From: an uncultured cyanobacterium
GTDB lineage: Bacteria > Cyanobacteriota > Cyanobacteriia > Cyanobacteriales > Nostocaceae
Length of the DNA stretch: 64,000 nt
Direction: 5' to 3'
Assembly: GCA_903848645.1 (NCBI GenBank)
Contig: CAINGU010000063.1
Location: 1 to 64,000 of the forward strand
A program made the translations under genes and the position numbers. The notes under the pieces are model-generated. The model was given only the letters and a program-made list of their open reading frames with translations. It made no database searches and was not told the origin of the DNA. Every line of letters begins with the position of its first letter. The first letter of the stretch is position 1. This document shows positions 26,532 to 35,685 of the stretch, one piece after another.

Positions 26532-27689
26532 ATGAAAAAAAATATACTGAAAAATATAGTCTTAATTGGTGGTGGTCACAGTCATGCTATTGTATTAAAA
26601 CTTTTTGGCATTTATCCAGTATTAGGAATAAATTTGATCTTAATTACTCCCGATCAATATACACCCTATTCTGGAATGTTACCAGGACATATTGCCGAAT
26701 TTTATAATTATAAGCAATGCCATATTGACTTGAAAAATTTATGTAGATTTGCTAATACACAATTATATCTTGACCGAGTAATTGGGCTGGATTTAAAAAA
26801 TAACCAAGTGCTTTGTGCTAACCAATCTGCGGTAGATTTTGATATCCTATCTATTGATATTGGCAGCACTCCTGGGAAATTTTCTGTATCAGGGGCGGCA
26901 GAATATACAATTGCAGCTAAACCAGTAGCGCAACTTTTACAACATTGGGATAAATTACGGGCAAATGTAGTTACAAATTTGCCAAAAACCCTAAGTATTG
27001 GAATTGTTGGTGGTGGTGCTGGTGGTGTGGAATTGGCGTTATCAATGCAAGCAGGATTACAAAATTGGGGAATAGATAATTTACAAGTGCATTTATGGCA
27101 AAGAAGTAGTCAATTAATGCCAAATTATCATTTATCTGTGCGGGGAATTATGGAGAAAGTTTTAATTAATAAAGGTGTTAAATTACATTTGGGAGAAACG
27201 GTGGATGCAGTTGCACCAAACCAGGAAAAATTAGAGATTAAATGTGAATCGGGGTTAATTGTTGAATGTGATCAAGTTTATTGGGTGACACAAGCATCAG
27301 CAGCCGATTGGGTAAGGGATTCGGGAATTGGTACAGATGAACAAGGTTTTATTTTAGTTGATGATTATTTGCAATCTGTGACTCATCCTCATATTTTTGC
27401 AGCGGGTGATATTGCGACAATTATCAATTATCATCTCCCCAAAGCGGGTGTTTTTGCGGTGCGTCAAGGTAAACCTTTATATGAGAATTTGCGAAGGATG
27501 ATTTTGGGTAAATCACTTATATCCTATCAACCACAAAAAACTTATTTAAGTTTAATTAGTACAGGAGATGGCAGAGCTTTAGCTACTAGAGGCAATTTAA
27601 CTTTACCACCTCATCAATTATTATGGTACTGGAAAGACTGGATTGATCGCCGTTTTATGAACCAGTTTCATCATCATGGAAAGCCCTAA
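26532..27689 (+). CDS. FAD/NAD(P)-dependent oxidoreductase of the SelD-N-terminal type
   Basis: The 385 residues have a two-dinucleotide-fold flavoprotein layout: VLIGGGHSHAIVL at the N-terminus binds FAD, GIVGGGAGGVELALS (about 157-171) binds NAD(P)H and FAAGDIATI (about 295) closes the FAD site. GGGHSH and YTPYSGMLPGHIAE are typical of the oxidoreductase normally fused in front of selenide-water dikinase SelD in cyanobacteria. Here the frame stops after the flavin domain and no SelD sequence follows. The enzyme may work alone as an NDH-2-like quinone or sulfur-compound oxidoreductase. Confidence 0.8.
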   Translation: MKKNILKNIVLIGGGHSHAIVLKLFGIYPVLGINLILITPDQYTPYSGMLPGHIAEFYNYKQCHIDLKNLCRFANTQLYLDRVIGLDLKNNQVLCANQSAVDFDILSIDIGSTPGKFSVSGAAEYTIAAKPVAQLLQHWDKLRANVVTNLPKTLSIGIVGGGAGGVELALSMQAGLQNWGIDNLQVHLWQRSSQLMPNYHLSVRGIMEKVLINKGVKLHLGETVDAVAPNQEKLEIKCESGLIVECDQVYWVTQASAADWVRDSGIGTDEQGFILVDDYLQSVTHPHIFAAGDIATIINYHLPKAGVFAVRQGKPLYENLRRMILGKSLISYQPQKTYLSLISTGDGRALATRGNLTLPPHQLLWYWKDWIDRRFMNQFHHHGKP

Positions 27690-27703
27690 GTAACTCAATA
27701 CTT

Positions 27704-29026
27704 TTATTTTTCAGCCCAAATAACTTCTAACCTTTTTTGAGCTTCTTGTAAAGCTGTTTTGCCAGAAGATTTACCTAATAATGTTGCCTCAATGGCTCTA
27801 CCTAAACTATCAGCAATTCGGCTATATCCAGCCATAGAAGGTAAGGATTGTGCTACAGGCAACTGATCAAAAAATACTTTTAATAATGGTTTGTTATTGA
27901 TAAATTGCTGATAAGTTTTACTGCGAGCCGCGGAAAAAGTAACTGGTAAAAAACCTGTTTTTATAGTCCATTCTGTTTGAAACTCCTCACTTAAGACATA
28001 CTCCAAAAATTTGAGTGTGGCTTTTTCTTTAGCTGGTGATGACTTCATCGCAAACAAACTTGCCGTACCTGTTACTGTTGCAGGTATCACTCCGGCAGGT
28101 ACAGGAAATATTTGATGATCAACTTCAGACTTCATGATTAATGTCCAAGGGCCAGTAATCTGCATTGCCACACGACCATCAAGAAAAGCGTCTTCTTCAT
28201 AACCTCGTTCGGGAGCAGAAAGCATCACTGAACCATCTTTGATCAGGTCTTGCCAAAATTGTAAAGCAGCGATCGCTCCAGGATGAGTTAAATTTGGATA
28301 ATTATTTGTGATAATTTCTCCCTTAGCACCAAATAAAAACGGCAACCAACTAAAAACAGTCCATCCTCCTTTTCCTAAAGGCAGTAATATTCCATATTGT
28401 TCCGGCCGATTATCTCCATTCTTGTCTATAGTTAATTTTTTAGCAACTGCTCTCAATTCGTCCCAAGTCTTCGGTATTTCGGTAATTCCTGCCGCTTGAA
28501 ACAGCTTAGGTCGGTAAAAAATCCCAATATTGCTAGTGTGCATAGGAACAGACCAAATATGACCATTTATCTCCATTCCTTTTAATAGATTTGGTCTAAT
28601 ATCTGACTTGATTTTTAACTTTTCTAACCAATCATCTAAAGGTCGAATTGCTCCCAAGTCTACAAATTGACCAGTATATTCTGGATAGAATAACAGCATA
28701 TCTGGCAGGGCATTACCAACAAATGCGGTTAATATTTTTGGTAATTGAGGTTCAGGTTCAAAGATAGCCTCAACTTGAATATCCTGATGAGTTTGATTAA
28801 ATTTTTTGACCAAAGTTTGAAACAAATCACGATTTTCAGGAGGATTTATTGATTGCCATAATGTTAGGTGAATTACTCCATTATCTTTTGGTGCTATTTG
28901 CTGACAACTCCATAAAGATATTAGACAAAAAACCAGAATAATTCCTAAAATATAAATCTGCTTGATTCGATTGAAAATTGGACTGCAAAAGTTTATGATT
29001 TTCGATAATAGAAAGTTAATATTCAT
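27704..29026 (-). CDS. Sugar ABC transporter substrate-binding lipoprotein
   Basis: The protein (about 440 residues) is a family-1 extracellular solute-binding protein, UgpB/MalE-like: IHLTLWQSINPPENRDLF, LLFYPEYTGQFVDLGAIRPLDDWL, GRVAMQITGPWTLI and AMKSSPAKEKATLKFLEYVL. I choose the ATG at 29026; a GTG at 29089 would overlap the upstream glycosyltransferase by 14 bases. A hydrophobic segment ending LISLWSC is the lipobox. No permease or ATPase gene is next to it, so it depends on partners elsewhere. It shares strand and spacing with the glycosyltransferases upstream. Confidence 0.85.
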   Translation of the reverse strand: MNINFLLSKIINFCSPIFNRIKQIYILGIILVFCLISLWSCQQIAPKDNGVIHLTLWQSINPPENRDLFQTLVKKFNQTHQDIQVEAIFEPEPQLPKILTAFVGNALPDMLLFYPEYTGQFVDLGAIRPLDDWLEKLKIKSDIRPNLLKGMEINGHIWSVPMHTSNIGIFYRPKLFQAAGITEIPKTWDELRAVAKKLTIDKNGDNRPEQYGILLPLGKGGWTVFSWLPFLFGAKGEIITNNYPNLTHPGAIAALQFWQDLIKDGSVMLSAPERGYEEDAFLDGRVAMQITGPWTLIMKSEVDHQIFPVPAGVIPATVTGTASLFAMKSSPAKEKATLKFLEYVLSEEFQTEWTIKTGFLPVTFSAARSKTYQQFINNKPLLKVFFDQLPVAQSLPSMAGYSRIADSLGRAIEATLLGKSSGKTALQEAQKRLEVIWAEK

Positions 29027-29075
29027 ACCTGATATCCATTGACGAAATAGATTAAAATCAAATAATAATGATAAT

Positions 29076-30251
29076 TTATTTAATCGCACTTTGGAAAATC
29101 TCCTGGAGGAAAGTTTCTAACCTGTTAGCACAGCTAGATTCACTAAATAGTTGTTCTATTTGTTCAGAACGGTCGATAACTTCTTGAGGATTTTCTACAT
29201 GATCAATAATTGCTTTTGCTAAACTATCCACATCACTTGGTAATACTAAAGTTCCACATTTTAGCACTTCATAAATTTCCCTCGGACCGACTGGACAATC
29301 ACTAGCAATAAAGGTTACTCCACTGGCCACAGCTTCCACAAGAACCATCCCAAATCCTTCATAATGAGAAGCAAGTATAACTGCTCTAGATAGTGAAAAA
29401 TAATTTCTAGGATTAGGAACAGCCCCGGCAAATAACACAATATCATTAATTGCTAAAGCAGTTACCAAATCTTGCATTTCTGTTTGTAAATCACCATCTC
29501 CTAATAAAATTAATCGGATATGGGAGTGAATTTGACTAGCTTGAGCAAATGCTTTAAGTAAAGTTTTGTGATCCTTTTGATGATGAAATCTAGCAGCAGA
29601 TACGAAGGTAATTAATGTAGGGTTTTTTAACCATAGTTCAGCTTGAGAATGTAAAGATTGATGATTTGGATCGGGTATTGCGGGATTATAGCATACTGCT
29701 ACATGATGATGATTTAAACCCATTTTCAAGAATCTCTCATAGAGACTTTTACAAACAAATACTAATCCATTTGCTTTTTCCAGACTACGCAAACTCATCC
29801 AATTATCAAAACGTATAGAGAAGTTTTGAAATACTCCTCTTAGTGATTTTGCTTGGCTTTCAGTTGGTAATTCAGAAATAACATCAGTATGAATATAACT
29901 GAGATAGGAAATTAAACTATTTGTAGAAATCAGTTGAGAAAGATGAAAAATTTTGGTAATAAATGCAGCATGACAAATAACAATATCTGGTTTAAGGTCA
30001 GAAATTACTTTACTTAATTGTATAGCTATCCATATTTGATGTATTATTCCACCAATATAAAATGAATTGCCAGCAACTTTCATAATTATCAGTTTTTCCG
30101 CATTTTGAAAATTTACTGTCCATTGTGGATGTAAATCAGTTAAAACTACGGTAGAAACTTTATAACCTGCTTTTGATTGGGAGGAAATTAGGGAATCCGC
30201 AGTTCTTGGCGCTCCACCAATGTTACTCAAAACTAGATGACAAATATTCAT
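29076..30251 (-). CDS. GT4-family glycosyltransferase
   Basis: A 391-residue GT-B enzyme. NICHLVLSNIGGAPRTADSLI is the acceptor start; ITFVSAARFHHQKDHKTLLKAF, LILLGDGDLQTEM and the E-x7-E motif in ASHYEGFGMVLVEAVASGVTF make up the donor domain, followed by DCPVGPREI. It lies nine bases after the GT2 gene, same strand, so both are probably in one transcript with the downstream lipoprotein. Confidence 0.85.
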   Translation of the reverse strand: MNICHLVLSNIGGAPRTADSLISSQSKAGYKVSTVVLTDLHPQWTVNFQNAEKLIIMKVAGNSFYIGGIIHQIWIAIQLSKVISDLKPDIVICHAAFITKIFHLSQLISTNSLISYLSYIHTDVISELPTESQAKSLRGVFQNFSIRFDNWMSLRSLEKANGLVFVCKSLYERFLKMGLNHHHVAVCYNPAIPDPNHQSLHSQAELWLKNPTLITFVSAARFHHQKDHKTLLKAFAQASQIHSHIRLILLGDGDLQTEMQDLVTALAINDIVLFAGAVPNPRNYFSLSRAVILASHYEGFGMVLVEAVASGVTFIASDCPVGPREIYEVLKCGTLVLPSDVDSLAKAIIDHVENPQEVIDRSEQIEQLFSESSCANRLETFLQEIFQSAIK

Positions 30252-30260
30252 ACCAAAAAT

Positions 30261-30929
30261 TTAGTTAGATGAGGACATTTCTTCTAAAAAACTTTTAGTA
30301 ACACTACTTTCCGCTCTTGTGTAAAGATAGGTTTCTGGTTTAGTAAGTTTTTCTGTTTTAAATACTTTTTCTGCTCTACACCAAAATTCTGTATCTTCTA
30401 CGTAAGGAATATCATTAAATCCTTGCAATTCAAAAAATACACTCCTTTTGCCAAAGAAAGTTGGGCCCACAACACATTCTTTCAGATTAATAGTTTTATC
30501 GCGTTGAAAATAATCAACAACCCAAATTTCTCCTTCGGTAGCAAATCCTCCTTCTATTAAGTCCAATTCTGGATAAGATTTCATATATTGAATTCTCGAT
30601 TCTAGATGATTTTCTAAATATGAGTCGTCGCTATCAATGAATGTTATGTATTGCCCAAATGATGCTTGAATGCCCGCATTTCTTGCATAACCAGGTTTTC
30701 TATTTTTATGCTTAAAATAACGAATACGATTAAATTCTTGAACATACAAATTCACAATATCAAAAGTATTATCTTGGCTGCCATCATCAACTACAATCAA
30801 TTCCCAATTCTGAAAAGTTTGATTAATAATACTATCAATACACCTATTTAAGTATTTTGCCCTGTTGTAGGTAGGTAGGATAATTGAGATTTCTGGAATC
30901 GGTTCAAACATGACACTGTTCATAATCAT
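30261..30929 (-). CDS. GT2-family glycosyltransferase
   Basis: A 222-residue GT-A transferase: ISIILPTYNRAKYLNRCIDS, WELIVVDDGSQDNTFDI, RNAGIQASFGQYITFIDSDDSY with the D-x-D metal motif (DSDD), and PYVEDTEFWCR late in the protein as the catalytic ED motif. The start is uncertain: ATGs at 30929, 30923 and 30911 are all possible, and the last gives the most typical N-terminus. It is the first gene of a three-gene minus-strand run. Confidence 0.85.
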   Translation of the reverse strand: MIMNSVMFEPIPEISIILPTYNRAKYLNRCIDSIINQTFQNWELIVVDDGSQDNTFDIVNLYVQEFNRIRYFKHKNRKPGYARNAGIQASFGQYITFIDSDDSYLENHLESRIQYMKSYPELDLIEGGFATEGEIWVVDYFQRDKTINLKECVVGPTFFGKRSVFFELQGFNDIPYVEDTEFWCRAEKVFKTEKLTKPETYLYTRAESSVTKSFLEEMSSSN

Positions 30930-31051
30930 AAATTACTGTAATTACAGTTTCAAAAAAAACTTAAATAGGTAAATATAACCTTATTTTTCAATGCCGCTAC
31001 GAGTTTTAAAGGGATATTTTGATTAAAACCTGTTGGTTGGCAGAGAAATAT

Positions 31052-31693
31052 TTAGCATACTCTGATACTTTCCCGTTCCCACAAACCTAAATGTCTGATG
31101 GGATAACCTTCAATCCAGTCTTCGATAAATGCGATGGGTTGAGCAAAGTTAAATGGCTCTTTTTGTAGATTCAGCAGACGAAATGATCCAGTTTGAATGT
31201 CTTCATTTTCAAGGTTAGAATGAGTTGATGTGAGTAGGTACTTAACATCGCTTCTTAAAAAGTTTTCAATCACTGATAAAATGTCTTCATTAGATAAGTG
31301 GAAAAGGCAATCTCGGCACAACCACATATCAGCCTTTGGTAAAGCGTCCTGAATTATATTTAAATAGGTGAAATTCTGATTTTGATTCCCATAAAGTAAT
31401 TGATTCCGATTTATTAATGGTTCTACAATATCAGCACCGATATATGTAATTGGTTGCTTCCAAGAAATCATTCTGAACCAGTTGAAATCTCCACAGGGGG
31501 CATCCAAAATTACTTTGATGCCTAATTTATTGACTAATTCAGGGAGTTCTTTGCGAATATTCTCCGTATATTCAATTGTTGATCCCGGACCAGAAACGCT
31601 TTCTCCATTTCCCCATAAGTTGTCTGTGTAATGATGCTGAAATATTTCTTTTACATTAGTCACGATGGAATGATTTTCAATTTTGTGTTGCAT
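31052..31693 (-). CDS. SAM-dependent methyltransferase (class I)
   Basis: A 213-residue protein with LGIKVILDAPCGDFNWFRM as motif I, TYIGADIVEPLI as the acidic strand, ADMWLCRDCLFHLSNEDILSVI as the post-I/IV region and YLLTSTH. LWGNGESVSGPGST near the N-terminus is typical of a small family found in polysaccharide clusters. The substrate is unknown. It is divergent from the methyltransferase at 31909, with about 215 AT-rich bases between the starts. Confidence 0.75.
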   Translation of the reverse strand: MQHKIENHSIVTNVKEIFQHHYTDNLWGNGESVSGPGSTIEYTENIRKELPELVNKLGIKVILDAPCGDFNWFRMISWKQPITYIGADIVEPLINRNQLLYGNQNQNFTYLNIIQDALPKADMWLCRDCLFHLSNEDILSVIENFLRSDVKYLLTSTHSNLENEDIQTGSFRLLNLQKEPFNFAQPIAFIEDWIEGYPIRHLGLWERESIRVC

Positions 31694-31908
31694 GAATTTT
31701 TAGAACCAAGATGTTGAAAAAAATAGCGGTGATTAATTTATTATCAGGATTTACAACTGTTTTCCCCTCCAGACTATATGTATGATAATATTATACAGGT
31801 TTATATAAAAAATAGAAACAGTTATTAAATGTAATTTTAGAAAAATTTGGGATAATCTTTGGTATCATCTAAAAATACAATTTACTTTATGATTGAGATA
31901 TCAATTTC

Positions 31909-32652
31909 ATGGATAGACTTTTACTCCCATCTTTCTTAAGCGATTATTCACAAACTTCATTTAATTTAAAACAGCATTTACAAGAGTTTTTGCATTTAGA
32001 TTCAGAAACACTAGAGCAAAATTTAGCTACGGGTAAAGAGAAGTTGGCTGAATTAGGTCACAAAGATTTTGACTGGGAAGCAGCAACTACTTTTTATCGT
32101 GACAAAGTTGGAGAGATTTATTTATTTGAGTTGGGAGCATGGCATTTAGAAAGCTCTGAAAATATTGAAAATACCTTATTTTTGATTGTAGATCATGCCA
32201 AAGGTCGGGTGTTAGATTTTGGTGGTGGGATTGGAACTCATACAATTTGTGCTGCTCTTTGTCCTCAAGTTGAACAAGTAATCTATTGTGATATTAATCC
32301 TCTAAATCGTGATTTTGTTCGTCATCGAGTCGAACAGTTGGGGCTAAGTCAAAAAATAGTTTTTTGTTCGGAAATGCCGAAAGAAGAGAGTTTTGAGACA
32401 ATTATTTCTTTTGATGTTTTAGAACATTTACCAGATCCTTGTCAACAATTACTTTTATTCCATCAAGCCTTAAAACCGACAGGTAAAACTATTCTGAATT
32501 GGCATTTCTTTAAAGGCTTTAATCAAGAGTATCCTTTTCATCTGGATGATCCACAAGTCATAGAAGCCTTTTTTAAAATAGTTCAGAGTAAGTTTTTGGA
32601 AATTTTTCATCCTTACTACAGCACGGCTCGTTGCTACCGTAAGTGGGTTTAA
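31909..32652 (+). CDS. SAM-dependent methyltransferase (class I)
   Basis: A 247-residue protein. GRVLDFGGGIGTHTICAA is motif I, VIYCDINPLNRDFVRHRVEQ the acidic strand, FETIISFDVLEHLPDPCQQLLL and LKPTGKTILNWHFF the later motifs. The N-terminal 80 residues are helical and may form a substrate cap. It closes the glycan region and ends before a strong hairpin at 32702. Confidence 0.75.
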   Translation: MDRLLLPSFLSDYSQTSFNLKQHLQEFLHLDSETLEQNLATGKEKLAELGHKDFDWEAATTFYRDKVGEIYLFELGAWHLESSENIENTLFLIVDHAKGRVLDFGGGIGTHTICAALCPQVEQVIYCDINPLNRDFVRHRVEQLGLSQKIVFCSEMPKEESFETIISFDVLEHLPDPCQQLLLFHQALKPTGKTILNWHFFKGFNQEYPFHLDDPQVIEAFFKIVQSKFLEIFHPYYSTARCYRKWV

Positions 32653-32701
32653 ATTAAAAGGTGAAATCGGTGTTCCTAAAAGATGAATCCTTATTTTTCA
32701 A

Positions 32702-32741
32702 TTTTATCCGGTAGAAAAACTAAGTTTTATACCGGATAAAA
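32702..32741. terminator. Bidirectional hairpin between convergent genes
   Basis: TTTTATCCGGTA and its exact complement TACCGGATAAAA enclose an inner AAAAC-TAA-GTTTT stem. It lies 50 bases after the stop of the methyltransferase gene and 36 bases from the stop of the convergent gene at 32777. The A/T-flanked stem can act in both directions. Confidence 0.55.
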
Positions 32742-32776
32742 AATTCTAAATGTTAGAAAAAGATGCTAAATAGTTT

Positions 32777-33001
32777 CTATGCTTCTGTTTCATAAGTATA
32801 CCGGAAATCTTCCCCAACAATAAATCTCATTTTATTATCGGCGGGATAGGTTTTAACATAAATAAGACAACCGTTTTTTGAAGCAGGGCTATAAGGGTAA
32901 TCAGGTGAATACCCTAGCCAACTGTTAGTTGGGTAATCCCCTAATTCATCACTCCAAGATTTGACATCGTTTATATCAGTTAATAAACTTTTGTATTTCA
33001 T
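32777..33001 (-). CDS. Small hypothetical protein
   Basis: From ATG 33001 (MKYKSLLTDINDVKSWSDEL) this gives 74 residues rich in Tyr/Asp, with SWLGYSPDYPYSPASKNGCLIYVKTYP. No domain is recognised and there is no signal peptide or membrane helix. The open frame continues upstream to 33055, but that part is encoded by a palindromic repeat (GGGTGGGGAAACCCCACCC at 33035-33053), so I use the internal start. Confidence 0.5.
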   Translation of the reverse strand: MKYKSLLTDINDVKSWSDELGDYPTNSWLGYSPDYPYSPASKNGCLIYVKTYPADNKMRFIVGEDFRYTYETEA

Positions 33002-33034
33002 ATAGCGGTTTTCGATCAAATAGAATAGAATCAA

Positions 33035-33053
33035 GGGTGGGGAAACCCCACCC
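33035..33053. repeat. GC-rich palindrome GGGTGGGG-AAA-CCCCACCC
   Basis: A perfect 8-bp stem with a 3-base loop, within a repeat that begins TATAGCGGTTTTCG directly upstream of the ATG at 33001. It resembles elements A and B in having a GGGTGGG-type hairpin core and an end beside a start codon. Confidence 0.6.
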
Positions 33054-33213
33054 ATACGGCCTTTGCAATTTCAAACTGTATTTCACTGCTCCAAAAACAG
33101 CTACAAGGGTTGCCCAAAAACCATGATTTTGGAATTATCAACCGAATTACAAGGGGTTAAACGCCTAATTCACATCAGCCGGATGATTCTTTGTTTGACT
33201 GTATTTGGATAGT

Positions 33214-33705
33214 TTAGTAATAAATTTTACCACCACCCCATTTAGTGCCAACAACTTTTGGCTGGAGGAGAATATGTCCAGCGATCGCTGTTAAGTCCTC
33301 ATCCGTCAGATTTCGCATTTCTGAGAAAATATCCGCACTCTTGATACTGGGGTGAAGTTCAGAAATCTCTTCTGCACCATCATAAGTAGTGGGATTTTTC
33401 ATGTAATCTACCAAACCTTCAATATTATTGCGGTTGGGTAAAGCTCCTGCCAAAGCTTCTGGTTCAAGTCCCACGTTTTGGTTAGTCTTGGTGACTCCAC
33501 CCGCATGACATTGAGCGCAAGCGTATTGAAATAATCGTTTGCCTTCTTTGACTTGTTTCAAGCTAAGTACAACAGTATCCCCTTGGGCATTTAATGGCAC
33601 TGTGCGGATAGCTTCATCTAGTTCCATCGCTGTTGCACTACCGATAACCATCTGAAATGTCAGCAAAATAGTGGCTACAACAACGCCAATTAGTCTTCTA
33701 AACAT
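33214..33705 (-). CDS. psbV: Photosystem II cytochrome c-550
   Basis: This 163-residue lumenal haem protein is an extrinsic subunit that stabilises the oxygen-evolving manganese cluster. A Sec signal peptide (VVVATILLTFQMVIGSATA, about 1-26) is followed by mature ELDEAIRTVPLNAQG. The haem site is CAQCH (C-x-x-C-H), with a second axial His expected in SELHPSI. The end ILLQPKVVGTKWGGGKIYY is characteristic of the family. Length matches known PsbV (about 160-163). It is monocistronic here, with no petJ- or psbV2-like gene after it. Confidence 0.97.
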   Translation of the reverse strand: MFRRLIGVVVATILLTFQMVIGSATAMELDEAIRTVPLNAQGDTVVLSLKQVKEGKRLFQYACAQCHAGGVTKTNQNVGLEPEALAGALPNRNNIEGLVDYMKNPTTYDGAEEISELHPSIKSADIFSEMRNLTDEDLTAIAGHILLQPKVVGTKWGGGKIYY

Positions 33706-33813
33706 ATTTCCCCTTAAAGATTTTGATCCTTAATATCAGCTTTGATTACAATGCTAAATCTCTATATTGTTCATTACAGACGGGTGATTTGTCTTTGCTA
33801 GTAACCATTAATT

Positions 33814-34011
33814 CTAATTATTTTCGGTAAAATTTTGTGTATGCGCTACCGCTAATAGTTGAGAATCAATCACCTTTATACCATCTAAGTCCAAACGGGT
33901 TTGATGGCGTTTATAGGCAACTAAGAGGTGGTTACACAGAAAAAACACTCTGTCCACAGGATGACTGTGGTAGGCTGCTATCTCTGCGATTAATAGCTTT
34001 GGACAACCCAT
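33814..34011 (-). CDS. Doubtful small hypothetical protein
   Basis: A 65-residue open frame (MGCPKLLIAEIAAYHSHPV...) in the psbV upstream region 33706-34154, which otherwise shows no gene. The composition is plausible (VFFLCNHLLVAYKRHQ, GIKVIDSQLLAVA), but there is no clear ribosome binding site or recognisable family. It could be a decayed gene or chance. Confidence 0.25.
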   Translation of the reverse strand: MGCPKLLIAEIAAYHSHPVDRVFFLCNHLLVAYKRHQTRLDLDGIKVIDSQLLAVAHTQNFTENN

Positions 34012-34154
34012 AACATTTGTGAACTGATCATAGAAATTGAGTCACTTTAATACCAATATCATGTTAGGAGTCCAATTTGTTGCCAAAAATATGATCCGTT
34101 AGACTCTGATGATCTAAGTTCCTGGATAGGATAGAGTCAACAAAGCTAGAATCG

Positions 34155-34586
34155 CTATTTTTGCTGTTGTGAAATGGAAAGGGTATATTTGTAATTTTGT
34201 TTCGATAATTCACCCACATACACTGAGTATTTACCCGCAGTCCAGTAACCAGAAAGCTTTGGTTTACTCTTGTGATCATCATTACTGAGTACACAGAAGC
34301 GCCCTCCTGGTCCATTAACCAATAATGTTGGCTGTCCTTCACTCTCTACTGTTAACTGTAAATAAGGGAATGGATCTGTCACGTCAATCACTTGACTGGG
34401 TGTAGTGGAAATAGCCCCGCAATCAGTTTTTACCGTCCCTCCGGACATACCAGTTAAAGTTATGGGGTCTATCTGGAGAGGATTGTTAATTTTAGTAATT
34501 GGGGGTTCAGCAAAACTAGCCTGACTCAGCAATAAATTCATTGCTAACCCCAAGGGAACAATTATCAATAGCCGCAAAGTCTTCAT
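34155..34586 (-). CDS. Secreted hypothetical protein
   Basis: A 143-residue protein with a signal peptide (LRLLIIVPLGLAMNLLLSQ, cut near SFA-EPP). The mature part is beta-rich with two Cys (TDCGAIS and GRFCVLS), which may form a disulfide. Phrases such as LTVESEGQPTLLVNGPGGRFCVLSND and SGYWTAGKYSVYVGEL resemble the small beta-sandwich proteins found in cyanobacterial periplasm. No domain name can be given with confidence. It is a single gene on the minus strand. Confidence 0.7.
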   Translation of the reverse strand: MKTLRLLIIVPLGLAMNLLLSQASFAEPPITKINNPLQIDPITLTGMSGGTVKTDCGAISTTPSQVIDVTDPFPYLQLTVESEGQPTLLVNGPGGRFCVLSNDDHKSKPKLSGYWTAGKYSVYVGELSKQNYKYTLSISQQQK

Positions 34587-34830
34587 GTTATTTCTATGAC
34601 CTCAAATGTTTATAACGCAACTTATAAAAATACTGGCTGAAAACCCCTCAGTTCATTAATATATAAATCCTAAATAGCCTAGATTATGAGACGATGACAA
34701 TCAGATTGTGTTCCTAGTGAATATTTTCTCATTCCAGAGTGCGGAAAACAATGGCAGGATTGCGTTAGGCTGAATGAAACTGCAAAACAACGGATTGTTT
34801 CATCCGTATAAATCCTGATAAAATTTTCTG

Positions 34831-35685
34831 ATGTTCAAACTAAAACATCTTCAAAACACTAACACAGGGTGGTCTTTGGATCAACGAGATCCAAAGTTCA
34901 TCGAGTCTATGATGCCTATATTGGGCTTGTTATATAACTTCTATTTTCGAGTCCAAACCAGTGGTTGGGAAAATGTCCCAGATGGCAAAATCCTGATTGT
35001 CGGTTCTCATAATGGCGGACTGGCATCTCCAGATACATCCATGATGTTATATGATTGGTTGCGTCGTTTTGGCGTGGAACGAGAGATTTATGGGTTGATG
35101 CACCCTAAAGTTTGGGATGTATTCCCTCCAGCGGCAGAAATGGCGATGAAAGCGGGTGCAATCAGAGCGCATCCCAAAATGGCTTACGCGGCTTTGCGGG
35201 CTGGTGCTAGTGTCCTAGTCTACCCTGGTGGTGCGGAGGATGTCTTTCGTCCCCATGCAATGCGGGATCAAATTTACTTTGCTCAACGTAAGGGGTTTAT
35301 CAAATTGGCACTGCGGGAAAATGTACCGATTGTCCCGGCGATTTCCTGGGGGTCACATGATACTCTGATTGTGCTGACTGATATCTATGAAATCATGCAG
35401 CAATTCCATAAAATGGGAATGCCTTGGTTATTAGGGGTTGACCCTCTGGTTTTTCCCATTTATCTGGGACTACCTTGGGGATTGGCCTTTGGACCTTGGC
35501 CTAATATTCCCTTACCCGTGCCTATCTACACTAGGGTTTGTTCCCCAATTGTGTTTGCAAGGTATGGAAAAGCAGCCGCAAGCGATCGCAATTATGTTGA
35601 CGAATGCTATGAATTAGTCAGAAGCAAAATGCAGCAGGAGTTGGATACTTTAATCCAAGAAGCCAGTACCGCAGCGCGGAATTAA
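34831..35685 (+). CDS. DAGAT/PlsC-like acyltransferase
   Basis: The 284 residues show ILIVGSHNGGLASPD near residue 52-66 (an acyltransferase H-x-D block with wider spacing than the NHx4D of PlsC), then MKAGAIRAHP, and VLVYPGGAEDVFRP, the YPGG-x-x-E/D block typical of diacylglycerol acyltransferase-like and hemolysin-type enzymes. The late part (PWLLGVDPLVFPIYLGLPWGLAFGP) is hydrophobic and likely membrane-associated. It probably acylates a lipid or alcohol; the acceptor is unknown. It is a single gene followed by a hairpin at 35858. Confidence 0.75.
   Translation: MFKLKHLQNTNTGWSLDQRDPKFIESMMPILGLLYNFYFRVQTSGWENVPDGKILIVGSHNGGLASPDTSMMLYDWLRRFGVEREIYGLMHPKVWDVFPPAAEMAMKAGAIRAHPKMAYAALRAGASVLVYPGGAEDVFRPHAMRDQIYFAQRKGFIKLALRENVPIVPAISWGSHDTLIVLTDIYEIMQQFHKMGMPWLLGVDPLVFPIYLGLPWGLAFGPWPNIPLPVPIYTRVCSPIVFARYGKAAASDRNYVDECYELVRSKMQQELDTLIQEASTAARN

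Noticed and set aside
34064-34342. 92-codon minus-strand frame overlapping the secreted protein gene
   Set aside because: It is in a different frame from the gene with the signal peptide (34155-34586) and has no support of its own.
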